From a virus: 28,723 bases of DNA. Position numbers and translations under genes: made by a program. Location of the stretch: the IMG/VR virus record IMGVR_UViG_3300025133_000470, positions 1 through 28,723 of that record; one strand, 5' to 3'. Below are positions 25,035 to 28,723 of the stretch, in pieces (positions within the stretch are counted from its first letter, which is position 1; every line of letters starts with the position of its first letter). The notes below the pieces were generated by a model that did no database searches, was not told where the DNA came from, and saw only the letters and a program-made list of their open reading frames with translations.

Positions 25035-26486
25035 ATGAATGTATCATGTGACCGTGGCATTGCAAAGGAAATATCTGAATATTTCACATTTGAAGTTCCT
25101 GGCCACAAATATATGGCGTCATATAGGTCAAAGTTTTGGGATGGAACAATCAAACTATACAATATGTACGACCAAAGTTTGTATAGAGGATTGATGGACT
25201 ATTTGACACAGTTTGCTGTTGACAGAAAATACACAATCAAAATCCCCGATACTCCATCAGAAAAACATTCCAAAGAATCTGTCGAAAAATATATGGCCGA
25301 ATATATCCAACCACACGCAATGGGAAAAGATATAAAGGCGTTTCCACACCAAGTAGATGCAATAATGCAAGCACTAAACAAAAAGAGGTGTTTACTGTTA
25401 TCGCCAACAGGTTCAGGAAAATCTTTGATTATATATTCATTGATGAGATATTATATCGATAAGATACCAAAGGATAAAAAGATTCTATTGGTAGTTCCTA
25501 CAGTGGCATTGGTATCTCAGATGCGTTCAGATTTTATTGATTATTCCAAGAAAAATAAGTGGAAAGTCGATTCCAATTGTCATTGTTTATACGCAGGGCA
25601 GGGGAAAGAAACTGATAAAAAAGTAACGATATCAACTTGGCAAAGCATATACAAGATGCCTGATAAGTTCTTCAAGGACTTTTATGTTATATTCGGGGAT
25701 GAGTGTCACTTATTCAAATCTAAGTCCTTAACATCGATTATGACGAAACTGAGGGACTGCCCGTACAGGGTCGGCACCACTGGAACATTAGACGATGTTC
25801 AAATTAATAAGTTAGTAATTCAGGGATTATTTGGTTCGGTGTATAAAGTGACAACCACAACAGAACTTATTGAACAGAATATGCTTTCTAATTTAAAAAT
25901 CAATTGTATATTGTTAGAATATTCTGATGCAGAGAAAAAAGAGGTACGGAGAGCAAAATACCAAGAAGAAATGGATTGGCTAGTAAAAAACGATAAAAGA
26001 AATAATTTTATTACAGATTTATCTCTTACCCTCAAAGGAAATACACTAGTGCTGTTTCAGTTTGTCGAGAAACACGGAAAAATACTATATACTAATATAG
26101 AAAGTAAAACAAAAAACAATAGAAAAGTATTTTTTGTATATGGTGGAACTGATGTTGATGTTAGAGAAGAAATTAGACATATTGTTGAAAAAGAGGATAA
26201 TGCCATTATCATTGCATCTTATGGAACTTTTAGTACAGGCATTTCTATCAGAAATCTACACAATATTATTTTCGCTTCACCCTCAAAAAGCAGAATTAGA
26301 ATATTACAATCTATCGGTAGACAATTACGAAAATCGGAACAGAAAGTAATGGCAAATCTTTATGATATTGGAGATAATCTTGCGTGGAAATCGTGGAAGA
26401 ACCACACATTTAGACATTTCGCAGAAAGATTAAAAATATACAACTCCGAAAAATTTGAATATAAAACAGACAGAATAAAACTATAG
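25035..26486 (+). CDS. uvsW: UvsW helicase (start may lie upstream at ATA 24993)
   Basis: A superfamily 2 helicase of 483 residues from this ATG. It unwinds R-loops and branched DNA and helps switch replication from origins to recombination. Motifs: Walker A PTGSGKS (124-130), DECH box (222-225), GTTGTL (247-252), and motif VI QSIGRQLR (425-432). The N-terminal domain EYFTFEVPGHKYMASYRSKFWDG corresponds to T4 UvsW FFSFEADGYRF...NWDG. That similarity continues upstream of this ATG without a gap (DIIVSFKDDVH), and the ATG has no ribosome binding site, so translation may begin at the ATA at 24993, which overlaps the stop of the preceding gene; the frame is closed by TAG at 24966-24968. It acts with UvsX, UvsY and gp46/47. 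Confidence 0.93.
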   Translation: MNVSCDRGIAKEISEYFTFEVPGHKYMASYRSKFWDGTIKLYNMYDQSLYRGLMDYLTQFAVDRKYTIKIPDTPSEKHSKESVEKYMAEYIQPHAMGKDIKAFPHQVDAIMQALNKKRCLLLSPTGSGKSLIIYSLMRYYIDKIPKDKKILLVVPTVALVSQMRSDFIDYSKKNKWKVDSNCHCLYAGQGKETDKKVTISTWQSIYKMPDKFFKDFYVIFGDECHLFKSKSLTSIMTKLRDCPYRVGTTGTLDDVQINKLVIQGLFGSVYKVTTTTELIEQNMLSNLKINCILLEYSDAEKKEVRRAKYQEEMDWLVKNDKRNNFITDLSLTLKGNTLVLFQFVEKHGKILYTNIESKTKNNRKVFFVYGGTDVDVREEIRHIVEKEDNAIIIASYGTFSTGISIRNLHNIIFASPSKSRIRILQSIGRQLRKSEQKVMANLYDIGDNLAWKSWKNHTFRHFAERLKIYNSEKFEYKTDRIKL

Positions 26487-26495
26487 GGGATAAAG

Positions 26496-26990
26496 ATGAG
26501 CAAATATCAAATATTAAAACTAAGAAGTGGTGAAGATGTAATCACAAAAATAGTAGGAAAGTCAAAAGATAAATATACTTTAGACCGACCAATGCAATTG
26601 AAAGTTTCATCTTATATAGACCCAGTGAGTGAAGAAAGAAAAGATGTAATGCTGATGAGAGATTGGTTGCAAAACACCAACCAAATAAATGTGGACATTC
26701 CAGTAGATTGGGTAGCAACAATTCTTGAGCCAGATGCTGAAACTGTTGAATCTTATGATGAAGCAAAGAATAAAGAAGATACAATGGCAACTCAAGATGA
26801 AATTGATGAAGAAAATATAGAAGATTTTATTGAATCACAAAATATTCTTGTTACAATAGCAATACCACCGATGATATTCTTTCATATGTTAGCACAAGGA
26901 TTAGTTGGAAAAGACGGGCTTAAAGGAATGAGCGATTATAAAGATTGGTCGCCAAATATTGATGATTATTTAGACGATGATGAGGAATAG
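26496..26990 (+). CDS. Unknown acidic protein between uvsW and gp55
   Basis: A 164-residue protein I cannot name. The first 80 residues look like a small beta-barrel (YQILKLRSGEDVITKIVGKSKDKYTLDRPMQLKVSSYI, VMLMRDWL, INVDIPVDWVATIL), a pattern that recalls Sm-like proteins; this is unverified. The rest is very acidic, with DEIDEENIEDFIES, a hydrophobic segment VTIAIPPMIFFHMLAQGL and a tail ending in SPNIDDYLDDDEE. The hydrophobic stretch is too short and broken for a sure membrane anchor. It has an AGGGGA site and stands three bases before gp55, so it is in one transcription unit with helicase and sigma factor. Genes of this type occupy the same place in other marine T4-like phages, as far as I recall. 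Confidence 0.65.
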   Translation: MSKYQILKLRSGEDVITKIVGKSKDKYTLDRPMQLKVSSYIDPVSEERKDVMLMRDWLQNTNQINVDIPVDWVATILEPDAETVESYDEAKNKEDTMATQDEIDEENIEDFIESQNILVTIAIPPMIFFHMLAQGLVGKDGLKGMSDYKDWSPNIDDYLDDDEE

Positions 26991-26993
26991 ATT

Positions 26994-27596
26994 ATGGCTG
27001 GCAAGAAAAAGAAAAAGAAAACAACCAACAACTATATCGATAATGAAGAATTTTTCAAAGCAATGTGTGAATGGAAAATTTTAGTAAACGATGCAACAGA
27101 ATCAGGTGAAACAGTACCACCTGTGACTAATTATATTGGTGAGTGTTTTTATAAAATATCTGAACACCTTTCATATAGACCAAATTTTATCAATTATCCA
27201 TTTAGAGATGAAATGGTTGGAGATGGAATCGAAAATTGTCTAATGTATTGCCATAATTTCAATCCAGAAAAATCAAAAAATCCATTTTCATATTTTACTC
27301 AAATCATATATTATGCATTTTTGAGAAGAATACAAAAAGAGAAAAAACAAAATTATATAAAGTATAAATTGGTAGAAGCCAATGATACCGAAGGAAATAT
27401 TCCAAGATGGTATTCAGACACTTATGCCGACCATAAAGATTCTGCAATGAGAAATCCGTATGCAGATATGTTCGGCCTGTCACAATGCGATATTGAGAAA
27501 TTTTCCCCAAAACCAAAAAAGAAAAAAAACAAACAAGCAGAAATTGATAATATTTTACAGGATGATGATATAAGTGAAGATAGCAATAATAAATGA
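26994..27596 (+). CDS. 55: Late-gene sigma factor gp55
   Basis: A 200-residue sigma factor that redirects host RNA polymerase to late promoters. The core (about 48-122) is the sigma region 2-like part: YIGECFYKISEHLSYRPNFINYPFRDEMVGDGIENCLMYCHNFNPEKSKNPFSYFTQIIYYAFLRRIQKEKKQ, very close in pattern to T4 gp55. The N-terminus has six Lys in a row, and a second Lys cluster (PKPKKKKNK) precedes an acidic tail (DNILQDDDISEDSNNK). T4 gp55 ends in a short sliding-clamp-binding motif; I cannot clearly see its equivalent. The length is near T4 gp55 (185). It overlaps gp47 by 23 bases. It would read the TATACATA-type boxes if these are late promoters. Confidence 0.92.
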   Translation: MAGKKKKKKTTNNYIDNEEFFKAMCEWKILVNDATESGETVPPVTNYIGECFYKISEHLSYRPNFINYPFRDEMVGDGIENCLMYCHNFNPEKSKNPFSYFTQIIYYAFLRRIQKEKKQNYIKYKLVEANDTEGNIPRWYSDTYADHKDSAMRNPYADMFGLSQCDIEKFSPKPKKKKNKQAEIDNILQDDDISEDSNNK

Positions 27597-28620
27597 CACC
27601 CACTGGTCTGCCAGAGGTGACTCACAATTATTTTTTGATTATTTTATGAAGTTTTTTGATGATGTGTTTTTCCCACATCTAAAAGAACATAACATAAAAA
27701 CAATTATACACGCAGGAGATTTAATGGACAGGCGTAAGTTTGTCAATTTTAATATTCTGAACCAAATTAGAACTAGATTTATGGACAAACTTCGTGATGA
27801 AGGTATAAAAATGCATTGCATTTTAGGCAACCACGATGTTTATTATAGAAATACAAATTCTGTTAATTCTTTACGAGAATTATTTTCTGATGATATAATC
27901 ATTTACGAAAAACCTACTGTGGTAGATTTTGACGGCCTAAACATAGCATTATTGCCTTGGGTGAATAAAGAAAACTATGATGAATCTATAAACTTTATAA
28001 AAACCGCAGGTGCGCCAATTCTGGTCGGACATCTTGAATTGAGTGGATATGATGTGATGAGAGGAATTAAACATGAAGGCGGAATGGATGCAAAGTTGTT
28101 TGAACGATACGAGCAGGTATTGACTGGCCATTTTCATTGCCGGCAAAAACACGACAACATTTATTATATGGGAACACAATACCAAATAACATTTGCTGAT
28201 TTGAAAGAACAAAAAGGTTTTCATGTTTTTGATACAGAATATAGAGAACTTGAATTTATTCCAAACCCACATAAAATGTTTCATTCTATATCGTATAATG
28301 ATGAAACAGGCCCAATTGATATTGAACAATTTAATTGCAAGCACCTCAAAGATTCGTATGTTAAACTATTTGTAGAACACAAAAAGTATCCATATTCGTT
28401 TGAGAGGTTTATGGATAAGTTGTATGATTGCGGAGTAATAAAAATTACTGTTGTTGAAGAAGTCATAAATTCAGAATGGACAAAAGAAGAAATGGTAGAT
28501 TTGTCCCAAGATACGGTAACTCTTATCAACAATGAAATTGATTCTCTTGAAGAAGTCAAAGATAAAGAACGAATGAAACGACTTATCAAAGACATTTATA
28601 TGGAGAGTTTGTCTTTGTGA
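27574..28620 (+). CDS. 47: Recombination nuclease subunit gp47 (Mre11/SbcD-like)
   Basis: A 348-residue calcineurin-like nuclease (T4 gp47: 339). With gp46 it resects DNA ends for recombination-dependent replication and host DNA breakdown. Metal-binding motifs are complete: INDTHW (Asp8, His10), HAGDLMDRR (Asp49), LGNHD (Asn86, His87), VGHLELSG (His153) and TGHFHCR (His186, His188). The start is GTG within the end of gp55, with CAGGA 10 bases upstream; the next Met (residue 25) would remove the first motif, so GTG is required. The partner gene 46, which in T4 and cyanophages lies close downstream, is not next; a methyltransferase begins instead. Confidence 0.95.
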   Translation: MKIAIINDTHWSARGDSQLFFDYFMKFFDDVFFPHLKEHNIKTIIHAGDLMDRRKFVNFNILNQIRTRFMDKLRDEGIKMHCILGNHDVYYRNTNSVNSLRELFSDDIIIYEKPTVVDFDGLNIALLPWVNKENYDESINFIKTAGAPILVGHLELSGYDVMRGIKHEGGMDAKLFERYEQVLTGHFHCRQKHDNIYYMGTQYQITFADLKEQKGFHVFDTEYRELEFIPNPHKMFHSISYNDETGPIDIEQFNCKHLKDSYVKLFVEHKKYPYSFERFMDKLYDCGVIKITVVEEVINSEWTKEEMVDLSQDTVTLINNEIDSLEEVKDKERMKRLIKDIYMESLSL

Positions 28621-28723
28621 TATACAATATTGACTGTATAGATTTTATGAAGAATTGTAAGAGTAAAGTTAATTTGGTTCTTACAAGTCCACCTTATAAT
28701 ATGACCAAACGACCAGGCGGCGA
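28617..28723 (+). CDS. DNA methyltransferase (N6-adenine/N4-cytosine type), 3' end cut by window edge
   Basis: The frame starts at GTG 28617, overlapping the gp47 stop (GTGA), and is open to the window end: 35 residues. It begins IYNIDCIDFMKNCKSKVNLVL and contains TSPPYNMTKRPGG. TSPPYN is the catalytic motif IV of amino-methyltransferases (type D/N-S-PPY/F), and the D-C-x-D/x-F-M opening close to it is typical of the beta-class, in which motif IV comes first and the AdoMet motif later. It could protect phage DNA from host restriction or mark phage DNA. Recognition site and completeness cannot be judged. The call rests on one strong motif. Confidence 0.78.
   Translation, partial: MIYNIDCIDFMKNCKSKVNLVLTSPPYNMTKRPGG

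Noticed and set aside
27515-27535. Run of A ending in AAAAAAC inside gp55, a possible slippery heptamer for -1 frameshifting
   Set aside because: It encodes a Lys cluster in the normal frame, no strong hairpin follows at the right distance, and the gene ends soon after with the usual overlap to gp47.

Overview
This window is a contiguous piece of a tailed-phage genome of the T4 superfamily (contractile-tailed myovirus). All recognised genes lie on the + strand and almost end to end. The DNA is AT-rich, most starts carry AAAGGAG-type ribosome binding sites, and stop/start overlaps are frequent. The gene order is neck (gp13, gp14), gp15, terminase (gp16, gp17), sheath (gp18), tube (gp19), portal (gp20), prohead core proteins, protease (gp21), scaffold (gp22), capsid (gp23), a tail-tube-like protein, UvsY, UvsW, gp55, gp47. 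This is the conserved T4 structural block followed by the recombination/late-sigma block as arranged in marine T4-like phages (cyanophages, pelagiphages). No photosynthesis gene is seen, so the host cannot be fixed; a marine heterotroph is a guess.

Layout. 1-9754: five large tail-fibre/adhesin genes, the first cut by the window edge, containing repeated fibre modules, a tail-collar domain, a beta-helix-like start and a LamG-like domain. 9765-10238: a small unassigned gene where T4 has wac. 10282-14981: neck, tail terminator and DNA-packaging genes. 15092-17801: sheath and tube. 17839-23318: head genes from portal to capsid, ending in a strong intrinsic terminator. 23409-23990: a second tail-tube-fold protein. 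24054-28723: a DNA-metabolism block opened by a sigma70-type promoter: UvsY, a dCMP-deaminase-like enzyme, UvsW, an unknown protein, the late sigma factor gp55, the nuclease gp47, and the start of a DNA methyltransferase cut by the right edge.

How they fit together. The first 24 kb encode virion parts and their assembly enzymes, expected to be late genes. The last 4.7 kb encode recombination-dependent replication functions plus gp55, the sigma factor that in T4 turns the late genes on. Several structural-gene leaders carry an octamer TATACATA that resembles the T4 late box TATAAATA. The recombination block instead starts with a -35/-10 promoter whose -10 lies in a palindrome. This looks like a late/early regulatory boundary at about 23.99 kb.

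No gap between genes exceeds about 110 bases. No tRNA, CRISPR array, insertion sequence or convincing reverse-strand gene was found. The main points for follow-up are the TATACATA motif, the self-contained capsid transcription unit, the probable non-ATG (ATA) start of uvsW, the gp19 paralogue behind the capsid gene, and the modular fibre cassette.
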